Shown: positions 16,587 to 25,822, counted from the first letter of the stretch. The stretch: 48,265 bases of DNA from Acidimicrobiaceae bacterium (GCA_003160115.1 PLQL01000024.1:1-48265); one strand, 5' to 3'. Made by a program: numbers and translations. Notes: generated by a model not told the origin, from the letters alone.

Positions 16587-17017
16587 GTCGCGTCGGCGAT
16601 TACGAACAATAGGTCTGCCTCGACCGCCAACTGTCCTTGGACGCTCGCGCGGCCGTGACCCTTTCCACCACGCGCAGACAGCCGCGTCATCTCGCACTCG
16701 AGCAGCACGGTATCGCCGGGAACGACCTGACGGCGAAAACGTGCGGACTCGACACCACCGAAAAGCGGCAGTCGACCGGTATACCTCGGATCGGCCAACA
16801 CCGCGACGGCCCCGCACTGGGCGATCGCTTCGAGAAGCAACACGCCTGGGGTTATGGGCCGACCAGGAAAGTGGCCGGGAAAGAACCACTCGTCACCCTT
16901 GAGGGTCCATTCACCGCTCGCGCGCAGTCCCGGCTCGATACTCACCATGGCGTCGACGAGGAGGAACGGAGGGCGGTGCGGCAGCCAGTATGCCGGATCC
17001 AATGAAAGTTCGCTCAC
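16583..17017 (-). CDS. fabZ: 3-hydroxyacyl-ACP dehydratase FabZ
   Basis: This is a 144-residue hot-dog-fold dehydratase of type II fatty-acid synthesis that removes water from 3-hydroxyacyl-ACP. HRPPFLLVD lies at 14-22, and the catalytic motif HFPGRPITPGVLLLEAIAQ places His49 and Glu63 correctly. The start is GTG 17017, sharing GTGA with the upstream RNase gene stop; the longer track ORF (189 aa) begins within that gene. Many actinobacteria use a type I synthase, so FabZ is consistent with a deep-branching lineage with type II synthesis. Stand-alone placement between an RNase and xthA is unusual. Confidence 0.93.
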   Translation of the reverse strand: MSELSLDPAYWLPHRPPFLLVDAMVSIEPGLRASGEWTLKGDEWFFPGHFPGRPITPGVLLLEAIAQCGAVAVLADPRYTGRLPLFGGVESARFRRQVVPGDTVLLECEMTRLSARGGKGHGRASVQGQLAVEADLLFVIADAT

Positions 17018-18075
17018 GTCAGGGCCAACTCCGCGATTCGTCGTTCGCTGTCCACGGCAACCAGTCGAAATGTCCGGTGGTCGCCACGTTTTAGAACGTC
17101 GCGTGCCCTCGCGGGCGCGGGCGTACCCAGCAACGTCGTGGGTGCGTAGCACTCCACGTACTTGGCACCACGGAGTTTCACTCGGATGACTGCGCCGTGA
17201 CTAGTGAACGCCGTGACCTCGCCCTCGATCTTTGCGCCAATCTTGTGCGAGTTCTTGAACGACGTGAAGTCGGCTTCGGGGTTGACGGGATGACGGCCAC
17301 GACGAAGCGCCACCGTCGGTTCGGCTGGTTTCTTCTGAGGCGGACTGCTCGGGGTCTTGGCGACCTTCTTGGCCGGAGCGGACGCCTTGAGCGCCGCCTT
17401 CTTGGGCGCGACGATCTTCTTCGCAGCCTTCTTCGGCGGTTCCACGTGCTTGAGCGCAGCGTCGGCGACCTTGGGCGACTTCTTGGCCGCTTTGGTCGGG
17501 ACCTTGACGGCCTTGACGACTTTCTTGGGAGCCTTGACGGCCTTGATGGGCTTGACCGGTGTCAACGTCGTGCCGATGGTCGGCGCGGCGCCCCCCGGCA
17601 AGGTCAGTGAGAGCTTCTTCACCGCGCGCGCGGACTTGGCCCCCCGCACCGGTATGCGAGGCGTGAAGACCCAGCCCACACCCTTCACGGGCTTACCGCC
17701 GATGAGTCGATTCGCGTCGAACAACCACGGATACTCCTCGTGGAACTCTTGGAACGAGTCGTTACTCAACACCACCGCGCTTATGCGCTGGGCGATCTTG
17801 AGGATGAACGCGTCGCCTCGACCTATGGCCCCCGCTGGTGGCGTCACGATCTCGCCGGCGAGTTCAGCCTCCTTGAAACGCGCCCGCTCGCTCGTGGCGA
17901 CGCGGTGCTCGAAACTCGCGTCCACGACGACGATGATCTCGGTGTGGGGGTTCTCCTCCATGAACGAGCGGACCGCCTCGTCGAGTTGCACCAGGCTCGG
18001 CACCGTGCGACCCTCGGTCGCCAAATTCGAACCATCGACAACGACGTGAAGTCGACTGCTCTTGGCCGGACTCAC
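17014..18075 (-). CDS. NYN/Zc3h12a-like ribonuclease with Lys/Ala-rich linker and C-terminal S1-like domain
   Basis: This is a 353-residue predicted RNA-processing enzyme. The N-terminal PIN/NYN-type nuclease domain (about 8-140) has acidic residues in VVVDGSN (Asp14), VVDASF (Asp52), GRGDAF (Asp88) and LSNDSF (Asp106), and resembles the Zc3h12a (regnase) family. Residues 150-270 are a Lys/Ala/Pro-rich linker. The C-terminal 70 residues (GAKIEGEVTAFTSHGAVIRVKL...) look like an S1/OB RNA-binding fold. I start it at GTG 18075, sharing GTGA with the kgd stop. The track ORF (413 aa) extends into kgd. The domain assignments are by eye; nuclease activity is inference. Confidence 0.82.
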   Translation of the reverse strand: MSPAKSSRLHVVVDGSNLATEGRTVPSLVQLDEAVRSFMEENPHTEIIVVVDASFEHRVATSERARFKEAELAGEIVTPPAGAIGRGDAFILKIAQRISAVVLSNDSFQEFHEEYPWLFDANRLIGGKPVKGVGWVFTPRIPVRGAKSARAVKKLSLTLPGGAAPTIGTTLTPVKPIKAVKAPKKVVKAVKVPTKAAKKSPKVADAALKHVEPPKKAAKKIVAPKKAALKASAPAKKVAKTPSSPPQKKPAEPTVALRRGRHPVNPEADFTSFKNSHKIGAKIEGEVTAFTSHGAVIRVKLRGAKYVECYAPTTLLGTPAPARARDVLKRGDHRTFRLVAVDSERRIAELALT

Positions 18076-21000
18076 CCGATGGACCGTTGCAGCAGGTCGG
18101 CCTGCTCGGCGGCGTGGACGAGACCGCTGCCCGTGGCGGGACTCGCCGACTCGGCGCGGGCCACGTGGCTCACCTTCTTCTCTCGCAGCTGATGATGCAT
18201 CTGCAGGTGCACGAAAGGCCACGCGCCCATGTTTTCGGGCTCTTCTTGCAGCCACACGACCTCGTCGGCGTTGGGATACGACGCCAAGACCTCTTCGATG
18301 CGTTCAGTCGGCCAAGGGTAGAGCTGCTCCACGCGCACGACGGCCACCGACGCGTCGATCTCGTTGCGCTTCCCAATCGCCTCGTGGGCGATCTTGCCTG
18401 TCGCGAGCACGACGCGACGTACGGCCGCTCGGTCCTCGATCGAATCGTCGAGCACAGTCTGGAACGAGCCGGACTCGAACTCTTCGAGTTTGGAGCGAGT
18501 CTGGACTGCGCGCAGCATCGACTTGGGCGTGAAGACGATGAGAGGCGTGATGTGCTCGCGCAGCACCTGACTTCGCAGCAAATGGAAGTACTGCGCTGCC
18601 GTCGTGGGCTGGGCTACGCGAATGTTGTTGCGCGCGCACAGCGACAAGAAGCGCTCGATTCGCCCACTTGAATGCTCGGGTCCCTGGCCCTCGAAGCCGT
18701 GCGGCAGCAGCATCACGAGACTGGCGTGCTGGCCCCACTTGTCTTCGGCGGCCACGAGGAAGTTGTCGATGATGATTTCGGCACCGTTGACGAAGTCGCC
18801 GAACTGCGCTTCCCACGCGACCAAGGTGTTGGTCGCCTCCACCGAGTACCCGTAGTCGAAGCCCAGGGCGGCGTATTCACTGAGAAAGGAGTCACGCACC
18901 GTGAAGAACGCCGCCGAGTCGAGGTTCGCCAGGGGTACGTACTGGGTACCGTCCTCGTAATCGATGAGCGCGGCGTGGCGATGTGAGAAGGTCCCGCGAC
19001 GCGAGTCCTGACCCATGAGCCGGACGTTGGAACCACCTTTGACGAGCGTCCCGAAGGCGAGCGCCTCTCCCAACGCCCAGTCGACCTCACCCGCGTCGAG
19101 CATTGCTTGGCGCTGAGTGAATTGACGCTCCAACTTGGGGTGGATCGTGAACCCCTCGGGTGCGGTGATGGTGACGCGCGCGATCTCGAGCAAAGTTACC
19201 CGGTCGACGCCCGTCGGCGGCGCCGCCAAGTCCTCTGGGAAGTCCGCGATCGGCACGCCCTCGAGACTGGGTATGGGAACGGTGCGCACCTCGTCGAGGA
19301 CCGACTGGAGTCGAGCGTTGAACTGGTCGAGCTCGGCTTCGGCTTGTTCGATCGAGATGTCGCCGCGTCGTACCAGAGTCTCGGTGTAGATCTTTCGCAC
19401 GGACCGCATTTGGTCGATGATCTTGTACATCTGAGGTTGGGTGTAACTCGGATCATCACCCTCGTTGTGACCGTGACGCCGGTAACAGACGATGTCCAAA
19501 ACCACGTCGCGGTGGAACGTTTCACGGTAGTCGTAGGCGAGGCGCGCGGCGCGCGCACACGCTTCAGGGTCATCGCCGTTCACGTGGAAGATCGGTGCCT
19601 GGATCATCTTGGCCACGTCGGTCGGGTAATAACTCGTCCGCGCCGACTCCGGGGCAGTGGTGAAGCCGACCTGGTTGTTGATCACGATGTGAATCGATCC
19701 CCCGACGCGGTAGCCCGAGAGTTGGGACATGTTGAGGGTCTCGGCGACCACACCCTGACCCGCGAAAGCGGCGTCACCGTGGATGAGAATCGCCAAGTAG
19801 GGAAAGACCGAGGCCATCTTATCCCATTGCGTGCCGTCACTGGGTCGGATGACGAGGTCTTGCTTGGCGCGCACGATGCCCTCGACGACGGGGCTCACCG
19901 CTTCGAGGTGCGAAGGATTCGAAGCCATCGAGACCTCGATCGCTGCACCGCGAGGATTCTTGAACGTGCCACGCGAACCCTTGTGGTATTTCACGTCGCC
20001 GCTGCCCTGGACGCTCTCGGGATCGAGATTGCCCTCGAACTCCGAGAAAATGTCGCTGTAGGACTTGCCCACGATGTTCGCGAGCACGTTGAGTCGTCCA
20101 CGGTGCGCCATGCCGATCACGGCCTCGCGCAGTCCCTCGTCGGCCGCCACGTCCAAGATGGTCTGCAGCGCGACAATGGTCGACTCACCGCCTTCGAGAC
20201 CGAATCGCTTCTGACCGACGTAGCGCGAATGCAGGAACTTCTCGAAGACCTCCGCCTCGTTGAGCGCCTCGAGCACCCGGTGCTGCTGCTCGACGGTCAT
20301 GGTCTGCTTGACGCCCTCGACCCGTTCTTGGATCCAACGCTTCTGCTCGGGGTCCATGATGTGGCCGTACTCGATGCCGATCGTGCGACAGTAGGCGTCG
20401 CGCAAAATAGCCAAGATCTCTTCGAGGGTCGCTTCTTTCTTTCCCGCGAGTCCAGCCACCACGAAGGTTCGCTGAAGGTCCCAGATCGTGAGTCCGTAGG
20501 TCGCCAGGTCCAGTTCCGAATGCAGCGCCGGAGGTTCGCTCGACAGCGGGTCGAGGTGGGCGTTCAGGTGGCCGCGCACCCGGTACATGTTGATGAGTTC
20601 CTGGACCCGGATCTGCTTGAGGATCCTCTCGGCATCACCATCTCCGACGGCAGGATTGCGGTCCGTCGACCACTGAGCGGGTTCGTAGGGAATGCCGAGC
20701 GAGGTGAAGATCTCTTCGTAAAAGCTGTGACCACCGGTCAGACACTCGGCGACATACTTCAAGAACAGTCCGGACTCGGCGCCCTGAATGATCCGATGGT
20801 CGTACGTCGAGGTGAGGGTCAGCACCTTACCGACGCCCAATTCGGCGAGCGCGCGCGGGTCAGCGGCTTCGAATCCGGCGGGCCAATTCAGCGCTCCGAC
20901 ACCGAAGATCGCACCTTGACCGGGCATGAGTCGCGGTACCGACTGCACCGTGCCGAGGGTTCCCGGATTGGTGAGCGAGACCGTCGCGCCCACGAAGTCG

Positions 21001-21671
21001 TCAGCGCCGAACGAAGCGCTGTGGATCTTTCGCACGAGACTCTCGTAGGCGAGGAGGAACTCACGGAAGTCCAAGGTGTCCGCGTCGCGGATGACCGGCA
21101 CCAACAGGTTTCGAGTGCCGTCGGGACGCTCAACGTCGACGGCGAGTCCGAGGCCCACGTGCTCATGGCGCCGAACACCTGGCGTGCCCTTCTCGTCAAC
21201 CGCCTCGACGAACGTCGCGTTAAGCGCGGAGACCTCGCCGAGACCCTTCACGATGGCAAAGGCGATGAAGTGGGTGAAGGACACCTTGGCGCCACTCGCT
21301 CGTGCGAGCGACTCGTTGAGAGCTATTCGATTGATCTCCAACAACCTGGCGGACACCGTACGAACACTGGTCGCGGTGGGTACCGCGAGACTCGCGTTCA
21401 TATTGGTCACAATTCGCGCTGCGGCGCCCCGAAGCGGTGTGGCCTCTTCGTCGATATCGACAATGGCCCTGGGCGGCGGCGCGTGCACCACGCTCGTGGC
21501 GACCGTCGGCACCGTCGAACGCTGATAATCGGCGAAGAACTCGCGCCAACTCGGCGACACCGAGTCCGGATCGGCGAGGAAACGGTCGTACATGTCATCG
21601 ACGAGCCACGCGTTGGGCCCGAAGGAACCCTTTATCGCACGAGGTGAGACTGGGTCAGGTGGCGTAGTCAC
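18072..21671 (-). CDS. kgd: Multifunctional 2-oxoglutarate metabolism enzyme (2-oxoglutarate dehydrogenase E1 fused to E2-like domain)
   Basis: This is a 1199-residue TCA-cycle enzyme of the actinobacterial Kgd/SucA type, with ThDP-dependent 2-oxoglutarate decarboxylase, E1 and carboligase activities in characterised homologues. Residues about 19-45 form the OGDH N-terminal helix (NAWLVDDMYDRFLADPDSVS). An E2 acyltransferase-like domain without a lipoyl domain follows, with the His motif TYDHRIIQGAESG, then the E1 core (IGMAHRGRLNVLANIVGKS, GDAAFAGQGVVAETLNMS, HNEGDDPSYTQP). It starts at GTG 21671, exactly 6 nt after TAGGCT; GGAGGG fills that gap but touches the start, so a leaderless mRNA is likely. 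The large plus-strand ORF 19107-21647 is its shadow. Confidence 0.97.
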   Translation of the reverse strand: MTTPPDPVSPRAIKGSFGPNAWLVDDMYDRFLADPDSVSPSWREFFADYQRSTVPTVATSVVHAPPPRAIVDIDEEATPLRGAAARIVTNMNASLAVPTATSVRTVSARLLEINRIALNESLARASGAKVSFTHFIAFAIVKGLGEVSALNATFVEAVDEKGTPGVRRHEHVGLGLAVDVERPDGTRNLLVPVIRDADTLDFREFLLAYESLVRKIHSASFGADDFVGATVSLTNPGTLGTVQSVPRLMPGQGAIFGVGALNWPAGFEAADPRALAELGVGKVLTLTSTYDHRIIQGAESGLFLKYVAECLTGGHSFYEEIFTSLGIPYEPAQWSTDRNPAVGDGDAERILKQIRVQELINMYRVRGHLNAHLDPLSSEPPALHSELDLATYGLTIWDLQRTFVVAGLAGKKEATLEEILAILRDAYCRTIGIEYGHIMDPEQKRWIQERVEGVKQTMTVEQQHRVLEALNEAEVFEKFLHSRYVGQKRFGLEGGESTIVALQTILDVAADEGLREAVIGMAHRGRLNVLANIVGKSYSDIFSEFEGNLDPESVQGSGDVKYHKGSRGTFKNPRGAAIEVSMASNPSHLEAVSPVVEGIVRAKQDLVIRPSDGTQWDKMASVFPYLAILIHGDAAFAGQGVVAETLNMSQLSGYRVGGSIHIVINNQVGFTTAPESARTSYYPTDVAKMIQAPIFHVNGDDPEACARAARLAYDYRETFHRDVVLDIVCYRRHGHNEGDDPSYTQPQMYKIIDQMRSVRKIYTETLVRRGDISIEQAEAELDQFNARLQSVLDEVRTVPIPSLEGVPIADFPEDLAAPPTGVDRVTLLEIARVTITAPEGFTIHPKLERQFTQRQAMLDAGEVDWALGEALAFGTLVKGGSNVRLMGQDSRRGTFSHRHAALIDYEDGTQYVPLANLDSAAFFTVRDSFLSEYAALGFDYGYSVEATNTLVAWEAQFGDFVNGAEIIIDNFLVAAEDKWGQHASLVMLLPHGFEGQGPEHSSGRIERFLSLCARNNIRVAQPTTAAQYFHLLRSQVLREHITPLIVFTPKSMLRAVQTRSKLEEFESGSFQTVLDDSIEDRAAVRRVVLATGKIAHEAIGKRNEIDASVAVVRVEQLYPWPTERIEEVLASYPNADEVVWLQEEPENMGAWPFVHLQMHHQLREKKVSHVARAESASPATGSGLVHAAEQADLLQRSIG

Positions 21672-21677
21672 CCCTCC

Positions 21678-21683
21678 AGCCTA
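21678..21683 (-). promoter_or_regulatory. Leaderless -10 box for kgd
   Basis: TAGGCT on the minus strand, 6 nt before GTG 21671. It would drive the kgd-RNase-fabZ-xth unit. Confidence 0.6.
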
Positions 21684-21731
21684 GGGGCGACGAACACGCC
21701 AACGAGGGGACGCCACCACGAGCAAAGCCGG

Positions 21732-21737
21732 TAGGTT
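21732..21737 (+). promoter_or_regulatory. Leaderless -10 box for the 21744 hydrolase
   Basis: TAGGTT followed by exactly 6 nt (TCGCTT) and ATG 21744; no ribosome-binding site fits. Confidence 0.6.
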
Positions 21738-21743
21738 TCGCTT

Positions 21744-22556
21744 ATGAGCTCTGAGCGCGCGATTCCCCGAGGCCTGCACTTCGTGGCCGATTCGCCCGTC
21801 GAGGACCTGGCCGTCGCCGAACGCCGGGTCAAAGCGCCCCTCGCCAGCGTGATCTGCGTGCACGGCGGGCTCGACCGCGGCGGTTCTTTTGCCCGGCTGG
21901 CCCGACGGATGGAGTCTTTTGACCTCATTGCCTACGACCGACGTGGGTACCAGGGTTCACGGGGGCTCGTCCCACTCGGACTCGAGTTTCACGTCGACGA
22001 TCTGCTCGCCCTCGCTCGGCGTGAGGCGGAGAAAGGCCCGGTGCTCTACTTCGGTCACAGTTTCGGTGGCGTCGTGGCCCTCGGAGCCGCGCTACGCGAC
22101 CCGGCACTCTCCCAGCAGGTCATTGCCTACGAGGCACCCCTACCCTGGGTGCGCCACCGCGAAAATTCACGATCGATCCTTTCGGATGATCCCGAGTACG
22201 AGGCCGAAATGTTCTTTCGACGCATGGTCTCGAATAGTGCCTGGGAGCGGCTGAGCGAACTCGAACGGCGATCACGGCGCCTCGACGGGCCCGCCCTCTA
22301 TAGCGATCTCTCGCTCCTGAGCACCGGCGCGATACCCTTTGACCTTTCCCAGCTCGAAGTGCCCACCCTCTACGCGCACGGTGACGCGTACCACGTTGAG
22401 TACTACCGGTCCCTGTGCCAGGACTTGCGCGAACTCAGTCCCTGTTTCGAGACGCGCGAACTCGAAAAGGCGGGGCACGGCGCCCATCTTTCACACCCGG
22501 ATCTTCTGGCCTCACTGATCCTAAGTACGTGGAGGGAACGATGCGTGTTGGAATAA
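21744..22556 (+). CDS. Alpha/beta hydrolase family protein
   Basis: This is a 270-residue serine hydrolase. The strand/oxyanion region is VICVHGGLDRGG (36-47), the nucleophile elbow YFGHSFGG has Ser106, a candidate acid lies in YAHGDAYHVEYY, and the catalytic His is in KAGHGAHLSHP near the C-terminus. It diverges from kgd and overlaps the downstream TIGR01777-type epimerase gene by 16 nt, so the two are cotranscribed. The substrate is unknown. Confidence 0.9.
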   Translation: MSSERAIPRGLHFVADSPVEDLAVAERRVKAPLASVICVHGGLDRGGSFARLARRMESFDLIAYDRRGYQGSRGLVPLGLEFHVDDLLALARREAEKGPVLYFGHSFGGVVALGAALRDPALSQQVIAYEAPLPWVRHRENSRSILSDDPEYEAEMFFRRMVSNSAWERLSELERRSRRLDGPALYSDLSLLSTGAIPFDLSQLEVPTLYAHGDAYHVEYYRSLCQDLRELSPCFETRELEKAGHGAHLSHPDLLASLILSTWRERCVLE

Positions 22557-23449
22557 CTGGCTCATCGGGTTTCATAGGTACCGCGCTGGTCCAGGCGCTC
22601 CTCGAGCGCGGCGATGAAGTCGTGCGTTTCATCCGACCCGGGGCGGATCAAACGGCCTCTACCGTGCGCTGGGACCCTTCGCGTCAACTCGTGGACGACG
22701 GTGACCTCCAGCGAGCGGGGCGATTGGAAGCAGTGGTACATCTCGCGGGAACCGGTATCGCCGACAAGCGATGGAACGACACGCGCAAACGAGAGATCGT
22801 CACCTCACGCACGCAATCAACAGCGCTACTCGTGAGCACGCTCGCGGCACTGCCCGAAGGGACACCACGACTGGCGAGCGGATCTGCCATTGGTTTCTAC
22901 GGTTCGAGAGGTGACGAAGTCCTGGACGAGTCCTCTTCGGCAGGTCACGGGTTTCTCGCTGACACTTGTAAGCAGTGGGAAGAGTCGGCTCTCGCGCTTC
23001 GTGCTCGAGGTACCACCGTCGCACTCCTTCGAACAGGAATCGTCCTAGACCGACGCGGCGGATCGCTGAAGCGCCAATTGCCACTGTTCCAGTGGGGACT
23101 TGGTGGGACTCTCGCGAACGGTCTCCAGTGGACGAGCCCAATTTCACTACGCGACGAAATCCGAGCCATTCTCTGGATTATCGATCACGACATTGATGGA
23201 CCCGTCAATCTGACTTGTCCGACGCCGCTGACGAACCGCGACTTCACCACAGTGCTGGCGCACGAGATGCACCGCCCGCACCTCGCTCGCGTGCCCCGGG
23301 TCGGTCTAAGGATTGTGCTCGGCGCTCAATTGACCAGCGAGGCCGTTCTGGCATCGCAACGGGTCGTGCCTCACGTCCTGCTCGAAGGCGGGTTCTCCTT
23401 CGAGCATCCCGACGCCACGTCAATCGTGCGAGCGGCCCTGGAGAAGTGA
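22541..23449 (+). CDS. TIGR01777-family NAD(P)-dependent epimerase/dehydratase
   Basis: This is a 302-residue extended-SDR protein. The N-terminal dinucleotide loop is GITGSSGFIGTALVQ (4-18), followed by VVHLAGTGIADKRW, GSAIGFYGSRGDE, FLADTCKQWE and the C-terminal SPISLRDEIRAI. These features match the YfcH/SulA-like TIGR01777 family, whose biochemical role is poorly defined. ATG 22541 follows GGAGGG by 3 nt and lies within the end of the hydrolase gene. The track start at 22415 is an upstream extension through that gene. Confidence 0.92.
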   Translation: MRVGITGSSGFIGTALVQALLERGDEVVRFIRPGADQTASTVRWDPSRQLVDDGDLQRAGRLEAVVHLAGTGIADKRWNDTRKREIVTSRTQSTALLVSTLAALPEGTPRLASGSAIGFYGSRGDEVLDESSSAGHGFLADTCKQWEESALALRARGTTVALLRTGIVLDRRGGSLKRQLPLFQWGLGGTLANGLQWTSPISLRDEIRAILWIIDHDIDGPVNLTCPTPLTNRDFTTVLAHEMHRPHLARVPRVGLRIVLGAQLTSEAVLASQRVVPHVLLEGGFSFEHPDATSIVRAALEK

Positions 23450-23908
23450 CGATTGTCATTTCGCCGCAGATCTCGAATGTACTTTTTCGTGCAAACGAAT
23501 CGACGTGATCGCAGACTCACTTCAACGTGCTAGCAAACTAAATCACGCGGGACGTCCTTCAAAGTGAACATTAAAATACATAACTTCACATTTTGTTCGC
23601 ACTTTGTTGACTTCGCGATCTCTCGAGTGTGACCGGTCATCAAAGACGACGGACACCTCTCATCATCCATGACAATTCAGTGACAGTTCGGTCAGTGGAT
23701 GCCGCTCGGAAAACCTAGAAACGCATGACTTGTGGTAATTCATGGCATCGCGAGGTGCGTCACGGCTCAACTTCGAACGTTTCGAGAATGTTATTTCAAC
23801 CTTATTGGCGCTTGTAAGGGTACTTACCCTCGGGTACAGTGATTGCCAGACCGCCGACGAAAGCCGGTGAAACAATATGTGACCACTTAGGTGGCGCTGG
23901 GAGGCAAT
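23450..23908 (+). other. AT-richer intergenic control region upstream of the peptide-binding protein
   Basis: About 460 nt without a credible gene. It is visibly AT-richer than its surroundings. It holds the 10-bp palindrome TGACCGGTCA (23630-23639), a related TGAC-N6-GTCA element downstream, and the promoter/inverted repeat at 23812-23840. Near the mRNA 5' end are two micro-ORFs, ATG-TGA and GTG-ACC-ACT-TAG, overlapping in GTGA at about 23878-23891. No RNA gene was recognised. Confidence 0.6.
23812..23840 (+). promoter_or_regulatory. Promoter of the peptide-binding protein gene with embedded inverted repeat
   Basis: TTGTAA (23812-23817), a 17-nt spacer and TACAGT (23835-23840) make a good sigma-A-type promoter. 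Inside it, AGGGTA-CT-TACCCT (23817-23830) is a perfect inverted repeat placed where a repressor would block polymerase. The predicted 5' UTR is about 60 nt, ending in GGGAGGCA before ATG 23909. Confidence 0.55.
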
Positions 23909-25729
23909 ATGTTTCGAAAAGTTAAGAATCGTGCAGCACTAACCATCGGGGTGGCCATCGCGTCCGCAGCCGTCGGACTCATTGTGCCGACGATCAGCGG
24001 TGCGGCGGCGACTCCTAACGTGATCACAATCGCGGAACCCGCGAACGCGACGCCAAACTATATTTTGCCGTTCTACCCACCGGCGAACTGTACGGTCACG
24101 AACACCTCGAACTTCCAGATCTTCATGTATCGACCGCTCTACTTCTTCGGTCTCGGCAACAATGCCGGTTTGAATACGGGAATATCGACTGGAAACCTTC
24201 CGAAGTATTCAAACGGCAACAAAACCGTGACCATCAACATGAAGGGCTGGAAGTTCGCCGACGGCCAGACGGTTGACGCCGAGTCGGTCTTGTTCTTCCT
24301 TAACATGTACGACGCCGTGCCCTCGGGCTTCTGCACCTACACCAAGGGTTTGGGTATTCCCGACCAAGTGGCGAGTGCCTCAGCTTCGGGTAACACTGTC
24401 ACGATCCACTTGAAGAGCCCCGTGAGTCCCCTGTGGTTCACGGACAACGAGTTGGCAACCATCACGCCAATGGCCAATAGCTGGGATGTGACGAGCGCGA
24501 CCAAGAAGAGCGACTGTGCGTCTGGTAAGTACGGTGCCGCTTCGACGATCGCCGCGTGCAAGGCAGTTCAGGCCTACTTGACCAAGCAGGCCGCCAACAC
24601 CTCGACCTTCACCGGCAAGCTGTGGCAGAGCGGCGTCGACGGTCCTTACAAGTTGATCAAGATGGACAATTTGGGCAACGCAGAGTTCCAGGCGAACCCT
24701 TCGTACTCTGGGCCTCAGAAGGCTCAGGTGGAATTCGTCAAGCAGGTTGCTTTCACTTCGACCACCGCTGAGCAGAACCAGTTGGAAGCTGGCAACATTA
24801 CCTATGGTTACGTAGACCCTTCGGTCTTGACGTCGCCGGCTCCATCACCTGGTACCGCTGGACCCAACTGGGCCCCAGTAGCGAGCAAGTTCAACCTCGT
24901 CGTGACGGTTCCCTTCTCCAACAACTACATGAACCTCAACTTCGGCAAGAACCCCGGAGCGGTGTTCTTGAACCAGTTGTACGTGCGTCAAGCGCTGGAG
25001 TCCTCGATTGACCAAGCCGCCATCATCAAGTCGGCGGACAAGGGTTACGCCGCCGCGACGTATTCGGCCGTACCGCTGAGTACTCCATCGAGCGAAGTCG
25101 GCAAGATCACCCAGCCCTACCCGTACGACTTGACGACCGCTGAAGCGGACTTCACGAAGAACGGCTGGACCGACCAGAGTGGGCAACTCGTTTGCACGAG
25201 CCCCGGAACTGGCGCTGGTCAGTGTGGCACGGGCATTACCCAGGGCCAAAAGTTGACCCTGAGCCTTGAGTACTACAGCGGCGTCCCGTCGTTGGCGACC
25301 GAGATGAATGCTGTGATCGCGGACTGGACGAGCCTTGGTATCGGGATCACCCAGACCACGGGTACCTTCAACGACACGGCTGGTTCATGCCCTTCGGCCT
25401 ACAACGCAGCGACCACGTTTGACATCTGCAACTGGGGTGGTGGCTGGCTGTACGCGCCGGACTACTACCCATCGGGCGAGCCGCTCTACTTGACCGGCGC
25501 CGGATCGAACAGTGGTCAGTACTCGAACCCGACGATGGACTCACTCATCAAGGCAACCTTGTCCACGAACGTGAAGTTGACGACTTTCGCACAGTTCACC
25601 GCGGACAACCTGCCCGTGCTGTGGGACCCCGTCCAGACGACACTCACTGAAGTTTCCAAGTCGTTGAAGAGCAGCATCGGCTTCAAGGACGTTTTGGAGA
25701 CTTGGACACCCGAGTACTGGCACTACTAG
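23909..25729 (+). CDS. ABC transporter substrate-binding protein, family 5 (peptide/oligopeptide)
   Basis: This is a 606-residue extracytoplasmic binding protein for peptides or related solutes. It has a Sec signal peptide (basic MFRKVKNR, hydrophobic core, cleavage probably near Ala33-Ala35), not a lipobox. Family-5 features include NFQIFMYRPLYFFG near the N-terminus, WKFADGQTVDAESVLFFLN, YVRQALESSIDQAAIIKS and a C-terminal Tyr/Trp-rich lobe. I start it at ATG 23909 with GGGAGG 5 nt upstream; track GTG 23891 lies before that site. There are many Asn/Thr/Ser residues, typical of secreted proteins. The 17-bp hairpin after it probably limits read-through into the permeases. Confidence 0.92.
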   Translation: MFRKVKNRAALTIGVAIASAAVGLIVPTISGAAATPNVITIAEPANATPNYILPFYPPANCTVTNTSNFQIFMYRPLYFFGLGNNAGLNTGISTGNLPKYSNGNKTVTINMKGWKFADGQTVDAESVLFFLNMYDAVPSGFCTYTKGLGIPDQVASASASGNTVTIHLKSPVSPLWFTDNELATITPMANSWDVTSATKKSDCASGKYGAASTIAACKAVQAYLTKQAANTSTFTGKLWQSGVDGPYKLIKMDNLGNAEFQANPSYSGPQKAQVEFVKQVAFTSTTAEQNQLEAGNITYGYVDPSVLTSPAPSPGTAGPNWAPVASKFNLVVTVPFSNNYMNLNFGKNPGAVFLNQLYVRQALESSIDQAAIIKSADKGYAAATYSAVPLSTPSSEVGKITQPYPYDLTTAEADFTKNGWTDQSGQLVCTSPGTGAGQCGTGITQGQKLTLSLEYYSGVPSLATEMNAVIADWTSLGIGITQTTGTFNDTAGSCPSAYNAATTFDICNWGGGWLYAPDYYPSGEPLYLTGAGSNSGQYSNPTMDSLIKATLSTNVKLTTFAQFTADNLPVLWDPVQTTLTEVSKSLKSSIGFKDVLETWTPEYWHY

Positions 25730-25766
25730 GAGTACTCGTTATTGAATAAGTGAAGTCGAGAATTAC

Positions 25767-25804
25767 AACGAGAAGAGGGGTCCGATTGGACCCCTCTTCT
25801 CGTT
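25767..25804 (+). terminator. Strong stem-loop between binding protein and permeases
   Basis: A perfect 17-bp stem (AACGAGAAGAGGGGTCC and its complement) with a GATT loop, no T-run after it. It may terminate or attenuate transcription and protect the upstream mRNA. A separate -10 box for dppB follows it. Confidence 0.75.
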
Positions 25805-25822
25805 GCCAACTGAACTGGATGG

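Noticed and set aside
19107-21647. 846-residue plus-strand ORF
   Set aside because: It is the exact antisense of kgd, with His/Asp/Arg-rich composition typical of a high-GC shadow and no family motif.
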